Assembly (NCBI RefSeq): GCF_900207585.1
Contig: NZ_OAOP01000008.1
Coordinates: 62,001-126,000, forward strand
DNA length: 64,000 nucleotides
Direction: 5' to 3'
Source of the DNA: Bacillus oleivorans
GTDB taxonomy: Bacteria > Bacillota > Bacilli > Bacillales > JC228
Position numbers and translations under genes: made by a program. Below the pieces are notes generated by a model, which saw nothing but the letters and a program-made list of their open reading frames with translations, did not search any database and was not told the origin of the DNA. Positions 52,527 to 61,300 of this stretch are shown piece after piece. Every line of letters begins with the position of its first letter. The stretch's first letter is position 1.

Positions 52527-52748
52527 TTGAAAATAAAAAACAAAAGAGCCGGAAAAAATACTGCGATTTTATTTGCAGTATCCATCATTGTTTCATCCCT
52601 GTTTTTTCAAGGTCTCAAATATCTTCCGCTTCCTATATTTATTTTGATTTTGGCTGGGGTCATTTCAGTTCTGATTAGTATTAAAATTTATCTTACATAT
52701 TCAATCCGAAAATATATAGCCGCGAGAGGTCGAAAAATAGAAAAGTAG
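52527..52748 (+). CDS. Small membrane protein
   Basis: A 73-residue protein with a basic N-terminus and two membrane helices (TAILFAVSIIVSSLFFQGL; FILILAGVISVLISIKIYL), ending in a basic tail. Not recognised. The TTG at 52527 is well placed after GAGGTG. Confidence 0.65.
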   Translation: MKIKNKRAGKNTAILFAVSIIVSSLFFQGLKYLPLPIFILILAGVISVLISIKIYLTYSIRKYIAARGRKIEK

Positions 52749-52775
52749 TATATTTATTTAAGATCATTTATTGCC

Positions 52776-53372
52776 CTAATTTGAATTGGCTGCTTTGTTT
52801 GATGTTTCTTTTAAGTTAGCAAGCAATGAGAGAACTGACCCTACTGCTTGTATCCAGCTTCCATTCACTTCGAGGGACTGAGATAAATCATCATGATTTT
52901 TTGAGCTAAATGAATACCTGTCCTTTTTTTCCTCTAATTTATAAATTCCGCCAAGTGCCTGCATGGCATTCCCGAGCATTTGTAATAAGTTTCCTGATAT
53001 TTCAAGGGGCAAAGAATCATCAGGTTCCTGATCTAACTCATAGCCAAATGCAGTTGCTGCTCCCAAAGATTGCATCCAATTTCCCGTAATATTTAATCTT
53101 TCTCCAATATCACCTTCAAATTCGATTACTAAACCGGCAACAACAGTGACATTACCAATAGCTTGTATTTCATTGCCAACCCTTTCATAAAACTCATCTT
53201 CTCCATCGGCTACAAGTGCATTTCCAGTGGCTTGCATAACATTGCCCCATAAGCTAAAAGCTTCTCTCCATTCACTGGGAAGTTTTTGTATAGGAGTACT
53301 GCCGATAGCAGCGATAACCGTTCCGATGGCTTGCACCCATGCTCCAAATATTAATTTGTCTTGTTCTTCCAT
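52776..53372 (-). CDS. Repetitive Gly-Asn-x-x-Gln-Ala repeat protein (DUF6944-like)
   Basis: A 198-residue soluble protein built of six helical repeats of about 30 residues around the motif G-[NS]-x-[VILM]-Q-[AS]-x-G: GAWVQAIGTVIAAIG, GNVMQATGNALVADG, GNEIQAIGNVTVVAG, GNWMQSLGAATAFG, GNLLQMLGNAMQALG and GSWIQAVGSVLSLLA. I believe this matches the Bacillus DUF6944 repetitive family, but its function is not known to me. ATG at 53372 after a GGGCGG-type site. A terminator separates it from the gene upstream. Confidence 0.75.
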   Translation of the reverse strand: MEEQDKLIFGAWVQAIGTVIAAIGSTPIQKLPSEWREAFSLWGNVMQATGNALVADGEDEFYERVGNEIQAIGNVTVVAGLVIEFEGDIGERLNITGNWMQSLGAATAFGYELDQEPDDSLPLEISGNLLQMLGNAMQALGGIYKLEEKKDRYSFSSKNHDDLSQSLEVNGSWIQAVGSVLSLLANLKETSNKAANSN

Positions 53373-53456
53373 CTGACAACCGCCCAATTCAGAGAATAAT
53401 ACTCAGTATATGCAAAAGGGCAGGTAAAGTTGGCATGAAGTCATTAATCAGAGGAA

Positions 53457-53489
53457 AAGAGTCCCATCTGCCAATAGAGGGACTCTTTA
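53457..53489 (-). terminator. Terminator of the Asp-Val-Asn gene
   Basis: AAAGAGTCCC-N12-GGGACTCTTT; it overlaps the last codons of the gene at 53487. Confidence 0.8.
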
Positions 53490-53774
53490 ATAATTTAACC
53501 ACGGACTAGATGATTGTTGTCTATTTCTTCTTTCAGCTCGGTGGATTAGTTCATCTAACTTTCTAATTGCAGTATTCAATTCTCCACTTGAAAGCTGTCC
53601 ATTTCCATACATAGCAAGTAATATCGCATACGCTATGGGACGAGTATCCACGTTCACATTCACGTTTACATCAACGTCTGAATTACCGCTTTCTCGGACG
53701 GATAAATCATTTGTATTCCAAATCTGATTAAGGTCTCCCTCGTTGATTCTTGAATTGCCTAAAGGAAATCCCAT
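53487..53774 (-). CDS. Hypothetical protein with Asp-Val-Asn repeat
   Basis: A 95-residue protein: GFPLGNSRINEGDLNQIW, then SDVDVNVNVNVDTR, then an amphipathic region PIAYAILLAMYGNGQLSSGE and a basic helix IRKLDELIHRAERRNRQQ. The alternating Asp/Asn-Val stretch is shared in style with the neighbour upstream (VDLEVNVDAK), so the two may act together. No family recognised. The ATG at 53774 is nine bases after AGGAAG. Confidence 0.7.
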   Translation of the reverse strand: MGFPLGNSRINEGDLNQIWNTNDLSVRESGNSDVDVNVNVNVDTRPIAYAILLAMYGNGQLSSGELNTAIRKLDELIHRAERRNRQQSSSPWLNY

Positions 53775-53846
53775 ATATACCATCTTCCTGACTAAAGTGG
53801 GTGGGCTTGTCCAACCCACCCATCGGTTATCCTTTTATTCAAAGGT

Positions 53847-54164
53847 TTAGTCTTGTTCTTGCTCTTGCTCCTGCTCTTGTTCTTGATCTTGCTCAGCTTC
53901 AGCACGAGAACGAACTTTTGCTTGAGTTTTTGCATCTACATTAACTTCGAGATCTACTTTAGCGTTGCCGCTGTCTTCGATTTTGTTGTCGACATTAATG
54001 TGGATGTCATTTTGGTTTTTGCTTTTGCTTTCGCTATCGCTTTCACTATCACTTTTTGACTCGTTGTCAATCTTATTTTTGACTAGAGCTTCTGCTTCAG
54101 CTTCTGCTTCTGCCTCACCGCCATTACCACCATTGCTGCCTGCAAACCATGGTTTTAAACTCAT
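53847..54164 (-). CDS. Low-complexity Glu/Ala, Ser/Asp and Gln/Glu repeat protein
   Basis: A 105-residue protein of simple repeats: SNGGNGGEAEAEAEAEAL, SDSESDSESKSKNQND, HINVDNKIEDSGNAKVDLEV and DQEQEQEQEQEQD at the end. It is highly acidic and probably disordered. The start MSLKPWFAGSNGG (ATG at 54164 after GGGGTG) is well placed. Its neighbours on the same strand are also repetitive, so a structural or surface role (for example a spore or wall protein) is possible, but unproven. Confidence 0.7.
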   Translation of the reverse strand: MSLKPWFAGSNGGNGGEAEAEAEAEALVKNKIDNESKSDSESDSESKSKNQNDIHINVDNKIEDSGNAKVDLEVNVDAKTQAKVRSRAEAEQDQEQEQEQEQEQD

Positions 54165-54265
54165 AGATGTTTTCACCCCTTTCTTTTATCTACATTATCT
54201 ATATTCATCTAGACATTACATGTAGAGGGCAAATACTCTGATACAAATGTGGATTTTTCAATATA

Positions 54266-54302
54266 TTTAATAAGAGCAGATCCGCTCTGGACCTACTCTT
54301 TT
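54266..54302 (-). terminator. Terminator of the VOC gene
   Basis: AAGAGTAGGTCC-AGAGC-GGATCTGCTCTT, 40-70 bases past the stop of the minus-strand VOC gene. Confidence 0.65.
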
Positions 54303-54338
54303 GATTATTAATCGAATATTCGAAGCAACTTTTATATA

Positions 54339-54737
54339 TTAATAAACCATATTTACATCATAATAATATTTAAATTCTAATAAATTATTGGACGGATCGA
54401 TTAAAAAAAAAGTTAAATGTTCTTCCTGTCTTCCTTCAAACCTTACCATCGGTTCTGTAAAAAAAGGGAGATTATGTCTAATGGCATACTCTAGAGTATC
54501 ATTATATTCCTGTTTTTCTAAAAAGGTAATGCCAAAGTGACGAGGATACATTTTCGGTTCATTATCTATTTCATCGGGGCCCAAATGACAAACAACCTGG
54601 TCACCAAAAAAATTAAAGGTAACTCGATCATCATATCTTCTGGCCAGCTGACATCCTAATTTTTCGTAAAACTCTACTGTATCATCCAAATCCTTGCACG
54701 GAATAGCGAGATGAAACACTTTATTTGTATTTCTCAT
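54339..54737 (-). CDS. VOC-family protein
   Basis: A 132-residue VOC protein with FHLAIPCKDLDDTVEFYEKL, a middle GPDEIDNEPKMYPRHFGITF and the ending FFLIDPSNNLLEFKYYYD. The central His and the C-terminal Glu are possible metal ligands. The ATG at 54737 follows GGAGG. Function unknown; monocistronic. Confidence 0.83.
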   Translation of the reverse strand: MRNTNKVFHLAIPCKDLDDTVEFYEKLGCQLARRYDDRVTFNFFGDQVVCHLGPDEIDNEPKMYPRHFGITFLEKQEYNDTLEYAIRHNLPFFTEPMVRFEGRQEEHLTFFLIDPSNNLLEFKYYYDVNMVY

Positions 54738-55053
54738 GGGATACCTCCATTTATTTTTCTTTCGATTGATGTTTGTCCCAGCGATAAAATGTTTGTACAC
54801 TGGGTATTTGCTTTAACCTAATCTATTCCGATTAGTCACGAAAGGTTTAAATAGGGTAAGCCTATATTTTAAAATTTTCATCTGCAAACCTATTTGAATG
54901 AATTCTGCTTTCGAACTAATCGTCGGCAGTTTGGAGGTCAGATGTTTAACCGTTTGCAATTGCTTGTATCTCCACCGATCCCATCACCTACGGCAATCTG
55001 ACCGCAAAGGTTTAGCAGCGGTGCTAACCTGATATTCAAATTTAAAATATTTC
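54738..55053. other. Intergenic region with an inverted repeat, no gene seen
   Basis: No supported gene. GGTCAGA (54936-54942) and TCTGACC (54997-55003) are complementary, enclosing a stretch with AACCGTTTGC that partly matches the GCAAAGGTTTA just outside. On the minus strand the frame across 54850-55020 is open apart from one stop, reading RWRYKQLQTVKHLTSKLPTI, which may be a decayed coding fragment or chance. Confidence 0.4.
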
Positions 55054-55103
55054 CCCTAAAAAAAGAGGAGCCATTCTAAAAAAGAATAGCCCCTCTTTTT
55101 CTA
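55054..55103 (-). terminator. Terminator of the YvnB-like gene
   Basis: AAAAAGAGGGGCTATTCTT pairs with AGAATGGCTCCTCTTTTT on the minus strand, ending in Ts; directly after the stop. Confidence 0.85.
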
Positions 55104-55106
55104 TTT

Positions 55107-58100
55107 TTATTGGATCTGAATCTGCTGTTCTGCTTCCATGTTATTTGATTTCACTCTAATTGTGATTGTATCAGCTTTTAAAGCGGTCAGTTCATTGGTA
55201 GCGGTATTAAATATAGCCGCATACTGGCCAGACTTTTTGGCCTGTTCCAATTCAGTCCCTGTGCCCACAAAGACATTTTCACTGCCTTCCCAAATAACGG
55301 ACGCAGGATAACTTAAAGGAAAATCTAAATTACCTGACTGATGACCAACCGCATTAATCGTTAAAGTCTCACCAGCAGCAAGAACAGTTTTTGCATCTAA
55401 TGTTATCGATTCTAATAGCGGACGGACCTCTGCTTGAATCCAATCTGTACCATTGATACGGCCGTTTGCTGCTCCATTTTCCGGACCATTCGCCTCTTCA
55501 GGTACAGGTGTCGGATCCACTCCGAATAGGGTCCATGCATAAAATCCGCCAGCATCAGCCGCACCATAAGGGGCTTTTCCAGCTGCCCCAGTCACCATAT
55601 ATGGAACGCCTTCTACCCGTTCTACGTGAACTGTATGAGCATGGCCGCTGATGTAAATCGTGCCTTTTCCGCCTGATTTCTTCCTAAATTCGGTTAGCCA
55701 TCTCTCCAATAGCTCGGCCTCTTTGCGATCAGATAACTGACTATTTTTCGTAGGCAGCGGATCACGTGTTGGATGATGTCCTAGTACTACGACATTTTTA
55801 ATGGAAGGATCTGAAGCGGCTTCTTCCAAAGACATTTTTAATTCAATTAATTGCTGAAAATCACTTGTCCGGAAGCTGCCTGTCGCCGAATCTAAAAGTA
55901 TAAACCTTGTTCCCTTATGATCAAAGCTATATCGATTTTCACCAAATACCTCTAAGAAATTATCCAATGAACCTGAGCCTGCAATTTCATGGTTCCCAGG
56001 AGTATAGTAGATTGGAAAAGCGTATCCTACCTCTTCCTCAAGCACCTGTTTGGCAAAAACAAAATCTTCTTTCCAGCCAGTGTCAACCAAATCGCCATTA
56101 ATAACTAGAAAATCAGGGTTTTCAGCAACTATTTGGCGAAGTGATTCGCGCGCCATCTCCACCTGCGGGCTATTTGGAGAGCTTGCGACAAATTGACTGT
56201 CAGAAAGAACAGCAAATTTCCAGCGTTCACCTTCAATGATCTGATTCTGAAGAACTAGCGGATCTTCACTGCTTTCTTGTTGTTCAGGCATGTCAATGGT
56301 AGGCGGAACTTTAATGGTCAATTGGTCAAACACTAATTGTCCTGTGTATTGCTCATTTCGATTTGTTTCTACTGGATAGATTCGATATAACTGAACTGGA
56401 TAACGAATCCCTTCTGGAAGAGAAGTTTCAACGTATCTCCATCCAGTCCAATTTACTTCGTTCGCTAAAGTTAATGTGTAATTAGTATTGGAGGCATCGG
56501 TTATAACGGTTCGGAGCCATGCCCCCTTTCCATCCCCTTTGACCCAAAGACCCATCTTTTGCACATCCCCAGGAAGATCCAGTCTTGGTGAGGCTTGCAG
56601 GTAAGCTGCTCGTGTTGCCGTAGTGGTTGAAAAATCATAGTTTAACTGGATTCCATTCCCTTCTCTGCCTTCAGCTACTTCCATTGAAGCCCCGACATTT
56701 GCCGGATATTTGGTAAACGTCCAGCCTGATTTGTCCTCAAAATCTGCAATTTCAACGGTAGCGAGCCCAATCGTAACAGGCAGATGGAATTCCTTATTTA
56801 AAACCTTAATCGAAATAAGGGTTGAACCTCCATCCTGTTTAGGAGTGACTGTAAAACTTCCATCGTCATTTGCTTCAACAGCAACTACTGATTGGTTGTA
56901 GCTTAGATCTGTATCTCGTGCTTCGATCGGTGCAGAATAGCCATTTTGATCATAGCCAACTACAGAAAAGCTGCCATTTCTGCCCATTTCAAGGCCTAGA
57001 TAGGATTCGGATGCCTCAATTCGATCCAATTCTCCAAGAACTGTGACCTCCAAAGTTCCTTTCGAAGCTTGGATTTGAGCTTCTGCTACTGCTGAACCAG
57101 ATTTTTTCGCCCGAAATACCCCGTCTGCCTCAAATTTGCCCACATCAGCTGGGAGGGCTTGCCATCTGATATCCTCTACTTCAACTGGGAAATAATTTTC
57201 ATCGTAGCCTAAGCCTACAAAGGTTCTGCTTAAACCAGGGAACACTCGATGGCTGCCTGCCTCGTTTGACGCAGTTTCGACAGCAAAGCCTTTAAGCATA
57301 CCGCTGCCAGGTTCTACAAAAATACCAATACCATTTGGTACAGAACGCTCTGATCCATCAGAAGGGTTATTAACGACTTCCGCATTCTCGTAACCCGGCA
57401 TTCTCGCAACCATTGTCGAGGAACCCCCGCCATCAATATTTAGTGCTTGGTACGCACCATATTCCTTCATTAATTCTGCCATTTCCTTAATCGTCATACC
57501 GCGACTGTCGGTTTGTCTTCCGTCTACTAATACTAGAATCATTGTTTGACCATCTTCTGAAAAACCGACAGCTGTTCTTGGAGCTGTTGTACTGTCATCC
57601 AAGTTTGCCGGAACTTCTCCGTTATCTACTAGTTTAATGTTACCGCCTATCGCAAATTTCATGAGGGTATCACTATTTACTCTTGGTGCATATTCAACGG
57701 TAACTTCATCCCCTATAGATAGTTGCTTTAATACATTTGCCCCCTGATCACGCCCGACAAGCACGTATGTATTTTCTGGAATCTCGCCGCTGCCAACTTG
57801 ATCAGATACAGTTGCTACTTTATTATTTTGAATCGTTACTTCATAGACTGGATTTCCGCTTGCCGGTCTTTGCGCTTGGCCCCATACAGTCGTATAAAGT
57901 CCAATTCCATTAGCAGGAATACTAGATTGATTGAGAGCAGCAAGAGGAACATCACCTGTAGGCAATTTTACAGTTCCTTCTAGAAAAACGTTCGCAATTT
58001 GACCTAAACCTTGGTTATCGACACCCGCTGTCAACGTGTGTGAGCCTTGTGGACCTTTTAATAAGGTACCTTCCTGAATCATCGTTCCTGACGGAGCTTT

Positions 58101-58511
58101 TGTATTATTAATATCAAAAAAGTCTCCATTGACACCTGCTACAGCTCCAGAAAGGCGAGCCATTTCTGAAAGAGGTCTTGCTGATGTTATCACTCCCGGA
58201 AATAATAGGTCTGCAGTCACTTGGCCGTTCGCCAATTGAACGGTCAGTACTTCACCATTTAGCCAGCCCCGGGCATCAAACCTTTCAAAAGTGGTTAACT
58301 CAATTCCAGGACCAATAGTTTTTGTATATTCATCTGAAATGAGTGTTGGCCCAGCTGGTCCAACGGTTACAGTAGGTTCTGTTCGATCTGAGGATGACGA
58401 GCGTACATCAGATATTGGATTTCCAGCTGTTTCTGCATGCACACTTGTGAAAAAGGCTGTCATGGTCATGACAAAAACTAATAAAATCATCAGCCACCTT
58501 TGTCGTTTCAT
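55107..58511 (-). CDS. Secreted NAGPA-like glycosidase/phosphoesterase (YvnB-like)
   Basis: A 1134-residue exported protein. The signal peptide ends near residue 26 (FFTSVHA). Residues 90-400 form an NAGPA-type phosphodiester glycosidase domain (GAVAGVNGDFFDINNTKAPS, DGRQTDSRGMTIKEM, ALNIDGGGSSTMVAR). Beta-sandwich and Ig-like segments follow. Residues 760-970 are a calcineurin-like phosphoesterase: KFAVLSDSQFVASSPN, FLVINGDLVDTG, YYTPGNHEI, VLGHHPTRDP and ISGHAHTVHVER. In the first motif the usual Asp-x-His reads Asp-Ser-Gln. Size and layout match B. subtilis YvnB. A role in trimming teichoic-acid or glycan phosphodiesters is inferred. ATG after GAGGAGGA. Confidence 0.85.
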   Translation of the reverse strand: MKRQRWLMILLVFVMTMTAFFTSVHAETAGNPISDVRSSSSDRTEPTVTVGPAGPTLISDEYTKTIGPGIELTTFERFDARGWLNGEVLTVQLANGQVTADLLFPGVITSARPLSEMARLSGAVAGVNGDFFDINNTKAPSGTMIQEGTLLKGPQGSHTLTAGVDNQGLGQIANVFLEGTVKLPTGDVPLAALNQSSIPANGIGLYTTVWGQAQRPASGNPVYEVTIQNNKVATVSDQVGSGEIPENTYVLVGRDQGANVLKQLSIGDEVTVEYAPRVNSDTLMKFAIGGNIKLVDNGEVPANLDDSTTAPRTAVGFSEDGQTMILVLVDGRQTDSRGMTIKEMAELMKEYGAYQALNIDGGGSSTMVARMPGYENAEVVNNPSDGSERSVPNGIGIFVEPGSGMLKGFAVETASNEAGSHRVFPGLSRTFVGLGYDENYFPVEVEDIRWQALPADVGKFEADGVFRAKKSGSAVAEAQIQASKGTLEVTVLGELDRIEASESYLGLEMGRNGSFSVVGYDQNGYSAPIEARDTDLSYNQSVVAVEANDDGSFTVTPKQDGGSTLISIKVLNKEFHLPVTIGLATVEIADFEDKSGWTFTKYPANVGASMEVAEGREGNGIQLNYDFSTTTATRAAYLQASPRLDLPGDVQKMGLWVKGDGKGAWLRTVITDASNTNYTLTLANEVNWTGWRYVETSLPEGIRYPVQLYRIYPVETNRNEQYTGQLVFDQLTIKVPPTIDMPEQQESSEDPLVLQNQIIEGERWKFAVLSDSQFVASSPNSPQVEMARESLRQIVAENPDFLVINGDLVDTGWKEDFVFAKQVLEEEVGYAFPIYYTPGNHEIAGSGSLDNFLEVFGENRYSFDHKGTRFILLDSATGSFRTSDFQQLIELKMSLEEAASDPSIKNVVVLGHHPTRDPLPTKNSQLSDRKEAELLERWLTEFRKKSGGKGTIYISGHAHTVHVERVEGVPYMVTGAAGKAPYGAADAGGFYAWTLFGVDPTPVPEEANGPENGAANGRINGTDWIQAEVRPLLESITLDAKTVLAAGETLTINAVGHQSGNLDFPLSYPASVIWEGSENVFVGTGTELEQAKKSGQYAAIFNTATNELTALKADTITIRVKSNNMEAEQQIQIQ

Positions 58512-58844
58512 TACATGTTCCTCCTCTAATTAATAAAAATAATAGATTAAAGAACCTATATCCTCCCTTCCTCTAGGTCAATTATTTTAAATCCTAGCAA
58601 AGGAATGTAAATCTTAGTTAAATTTCCCTTTAATTTTCCTATTGCTATTATCTTAAAGAATCTAGACTTTGATTTTAATAGGAAAAATAGAGGATTATAT
58701 TCGGCTTCAATTATGGATAAAATCTAGTTTTTACATAAAAAAAGAACAATATCAGGATAAAATTCCCATATCGTCCTTCGTTTTCTTGATATTCTTCTTG
58801 TGTTTTAGGTCTTTAGAAGCTTTTTTTATTTTTACCTGTTTACC
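58512..58844. other. Intergenic region, nothing recognised
   Basis: AT-rich, 333 bases, with a run of poor reading frames and no ribosome-binding site. It contains the promoter region of the minus-strand YvnB-like gene and the downstream end of the epimerase gene. Confidence 0.35.
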
Positions 58845-59846
58845 CTATACGTTATAAAAATTGCGGTACCAATCAATAAACTTTCCAAGTCCTTTTTCTA
58901 TGCTTGTCTTTGGTTTAAAGCCGACATCAATCATTAGATCATCAACATCCGCAAACGTGACTGGAACATCCCCAGCCTGCATAGGAAGAAATTCTTTTAT
59001 TGCCTTTTTCCCAATCTTTTCCTCGATCACCGAAATAAACGTTAATAACTCAACAGGCTGATTATTTCCTAAATTATAGATTTTATAGGGAGCCTGGCTT
59101 AATAGATCAGATGATTGGATTGGATCAGGTTTTTTGTAAAGCAACCTAACGATTCCCTCCACAATATCATCAATATAAGTAAAATCACGCTTCATTTTTC
59201 CATAGTTAAAAATTTGGATAGGTTCCTCCCCAAATATAGCTTTTGTAAATTTAAAATACGACATGTCAGGTCTTCCCCATGGACCATAGACTGTAAAAAA
59301 CCGTAAACCTGTTGTGGGAAGACGATATAAATGACTATAGGTGTGTGCCATTAATTCGTTTGCCCGTTTAGTGGCAGCGTATAAACTGACTGGATGATCA
59401 ACCCGATCCTCTGTCGAAAATGGAGTCTTTTTATTGGCTCCATAAACAGAACTAGATGAAGCAAACAGAAGATGTTCAATCTCTTGTTTCCGGCAGCATT
59501 CCAGAATGTTCATAAACCCGACGACGTTTGAATCAATATACGCGTGAGGATTTTCAAGGCTATAACGCACACCTGCCTGAGCAGCTAAATGAACAACAAT
59601 ATCTATTGAATGTTGGGAAAATACCCTGGAAATTGCTGCCCTATCCTCAATGGAAACTCGTTCAAATGAAAAATTATGATGTCCCTTAAGTCTATCTAAT
59701 CGTGCCTCTTTTAAACGAACATCATAGTAGTTATTAAAGTCGTCTATTCCAATAATTATATAACCCTCTAAAAGTAACCGTTGTGCCAAATGGTATCCAA
59801 TAAATCCGGCACTGCCCGTTATCAAAATCGTTTTAGGACGGGACAT
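58845..59846 (-). CDS. UDP-glucuronate 4-epimerase-like nucleotide-sugar epimerase
   Basis: A 333-residue short-chain dehydrogenase of the extended class. NAD-binding motif [12 protein letters not shown] (about 10-21), [19 protein letters not shown] (the signature of UDP-glucuronate epimerases), the catalytic [15 protein letters not shown] (Tyr-x-x-x-Lys) and [17 protein letters not shown]. It is divergent from the coat glycosyltransferase gene and corresponds in position and type to B. subtilis YtcB. A sigma-K-like promoter stands upstream. Likely role: supply of an activated uronic sugar for spore-coat glycans. Confidence 0.88.
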   Translation of the reverse strand: MSRPKTILITGSAGFIGYHLAQRLLLEGYIIIGIDDFNNYYDVRLKEARLDRLKGHHNFSFERVSIEDRAAISRVFSQHSIDIVVHLAAQAGVRYSLENPHAYIDSNVVGFMNILECCRKQEIEHLLFASSSSVYGANKKTPFSTEDRVDHPVSLYAATKRANELMAHTYSHLYRLPTTGLRFFTVYGPWGRPDMSYFKFTKAIFGEEPIQIFNYGKMKRDFTYIDDIVEGIVRLLYKKPDPIQSSDLLSQAPYKIYNLGNNQPVELLTFISVIEEKIGKKAIKEFLPMQAGDVPVTFADVDDLMIDVGFKPKTSIEKGLGKFIDWYRNFYNV

Positions 59847-59878
59847 TCATTATCCCCCTTTTTATTATTTCACTATAT

Positions 59879-59910
59879 TAATGTATGAACAAGCATTCTA
59901 ATGGGTTCCA
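59879..59910 (-). promoter_or_regulatory. Candidate sigma-K promoter of the epimerase gene
   Basis: On the minus strand CATACATTA (59879-59887) matches CATANNNTA, with an AC dinucleotide (GGAACCCAT) 17 bases further upstream. This fits mother-cell sigma-K transcription. Confidence 0.45.
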
Positions 59911-60055
59911 TTAGTTTTTAAACTACTGAAGCTATCCATTCTTTTCCTCTACTTTCTCTTCCATTTTTGCCTAAAAAAGCCCCATATTTCAATAACATTC
60001 GATAAAAATGTACAAGTTTCTCAGTAGATTTGCCGTGTCTGTTAATTTTTATATT

Positions 60056-60064
60056 CATATTTTA
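60056..60064 (+). promoter_or_regulatory. Candidate sigma-K -10 box of the glycosyltransferase operon
   Basis: CATATTTTA matches the sigma-K -10 CATANNNTA about 60 bases before the coding region. The expected AC at -35 is not clear, so the assignment is tentative. Confidence 0.35.
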
Positions 60065-60126
60065 AAAGTAGGTTAAGTGATGTCCCCATATAGCCTTAAA
60101 TCAACTAATAAAGGAGGGTGATTCCT

Positions 60127-61290
60127 ATTAAAATAGCATTCATTTGTACTAGTATGTTCACTGTCCCTCCAATAAAAGGAGGAGCCATTCAAGTATTAAT
60201 AGATGGAGTTGCACCTCATTTAAACAAAAATCATGATTTAACTATCTATTGTATTTCAGACCCTGAGCTTCCGGACCATGAATTCGTAAAAGGAGTTGAA
60301 TATATTCGAGTTCCCCGTGAGAATTACGTATACAACGTGGCCATAAAGCTTGCTGAGATGACTGCAAATAAGTATCACTATGATGTTATTCATGTTTTTA
60401 ACCGACCTCGCGATTTGCTGATCTATAAGTCTGCCATGCCAGAAAGCCGTTTTGTTATCAGTGTCCATAATGAAATGTTTAAAGAAAAGAAAATCTCGTC
60501 CGAAATGGGAAAATTGGTGATATCAGCAGTCGATAGAATTATGACAATCAGCGAGTATATCGGAACGACTATAAGTGAACGGTTTCCGTCTGCCAAACGA
60601 AAAATGAAGGCTGTCTATTCTGGTATCAATTTAAACCATTATAAGCCGATTTGGGATCCAAAAGCACGAGAAATTAGACAAGCTCTTCGCAAAAAATATG
60701 GTGTGGAGAACAAAAAGGTAGTCTTGTTTGTTGGACGCTTAAGTGCAGTAAAGGGTCCAGATGTTTTGATCAAAGCTATGCAGCAAGTTATAAAGAAACA
60801 CCCTGAGGCTGTCTTAGTCATCGTTGGAAGCAAATGGTTTAGTGATGACCGAATCGATGAGTATGGCAAGAACCTCCGTGAACTTGCTATGACACTAGGG
60901 GACAAGGTTATCTTCACCGGTTTTATCCCTCCAGGCGACATTCCTAAGCATTTCTTGCTTGGCGATTTATTTGTCTGCAGCTCGCAATGGCAGGAACCCC
61001 TGGCAAGGGTTCATTATGAAGCAATGGGGGCTGGACTCCCCATTATCACAACCAATCGTGGCGGCAATGCAGAAATCATTAAGCACCTTAAAAATGGCAT
61101 TGTTATCGATGACTATGAAAATCCGTCGGCATTTGCCGAAGCTATTTCCTTTCTATTAAGTAACGATGAAGCTGCTAACACGTTCGCAAGAGCTGGACGA
61201 GCATTGGTACAAGCCAATTTCGGATTTGAACATGTAGCCAATCGGTTAGAAAAACTGTATCTAGCATCAATGAGAAGAATCAAAGAATAG
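60127..61290 (+). CDS. Spore-coat-type family 4 glycosyltransferase (CotSA/YtcC-like)
   Basis: A 387-residue GT-B enzyme. N-terminal KIAFICTSMFTVPPIKGGAI is typical of CotSA-like proteins. The donor-binding C-domain has VVLFVGRLSAVKGPDVLIKA, and EPLARVHYEAMGAGLPIITT carries the Glu-x7-Glu motif. Family alignments normally begin Met-Lys-Ile-Ala-Phe. Here that position is ATT (60127), nine bases after AAGGAGG (60111-60117). The only earlier start codon, GTG at 60118, touches the ribosome-binding site. An ATT start therefore fits best. It leads the operon of two CotS-like genes and an amphi-Trp gene. Confidence 0.88.
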   Translation: MKIAFICTSMFTVPPIKGGAIQVLIDGVAPHLNKNHDLTIYCISDPELPDHEFVKGVEYIRVPRENYVYNVAIKLAEMTANKYHYDVIHVFNRPRDLLIYKSAMPESRFVISVHNEMFKEKKISSEMGKLVISAVDRIMTISEYIGTTISERFPSAKRKMKAVYSGINLNHYKPIWDPKAREIRQALRKKYGVENKKVVLFVGRLSAVKGPDVLIKAMQQVIKKHPEAVLVIVGSKWFSDDRIDEYGKNLRELAMTLGDKVIFTGFIPPGDIPKHFLLGDLFVCSSQWQEPLARVHYEAMGAGLPIITTNRGGNAEIIKHLKNGIVIDDYENPSAFAEAISFLLSNDEAANTFARAGRALVQANFGFEHVANRLEKLYLASMRRIKE

Positions 61291-61300
61291 GAGGGATTCG

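Noticed and set aside
54934-55000. 20-codon plus-strand frame after GGAGG in the 54.9-kb gap
   Set aside because: Spacing from GGAGG to ATG is only four bases, there is no family match, and it lies within an inverted repeat.
58669-58857. 62-codon plus-strand hydrophobic frame in the YvnB-epimerase gap
   Set aside because: AT-rich stretch without a ribosome-binding site and overlapping the end of the epimerase gene.
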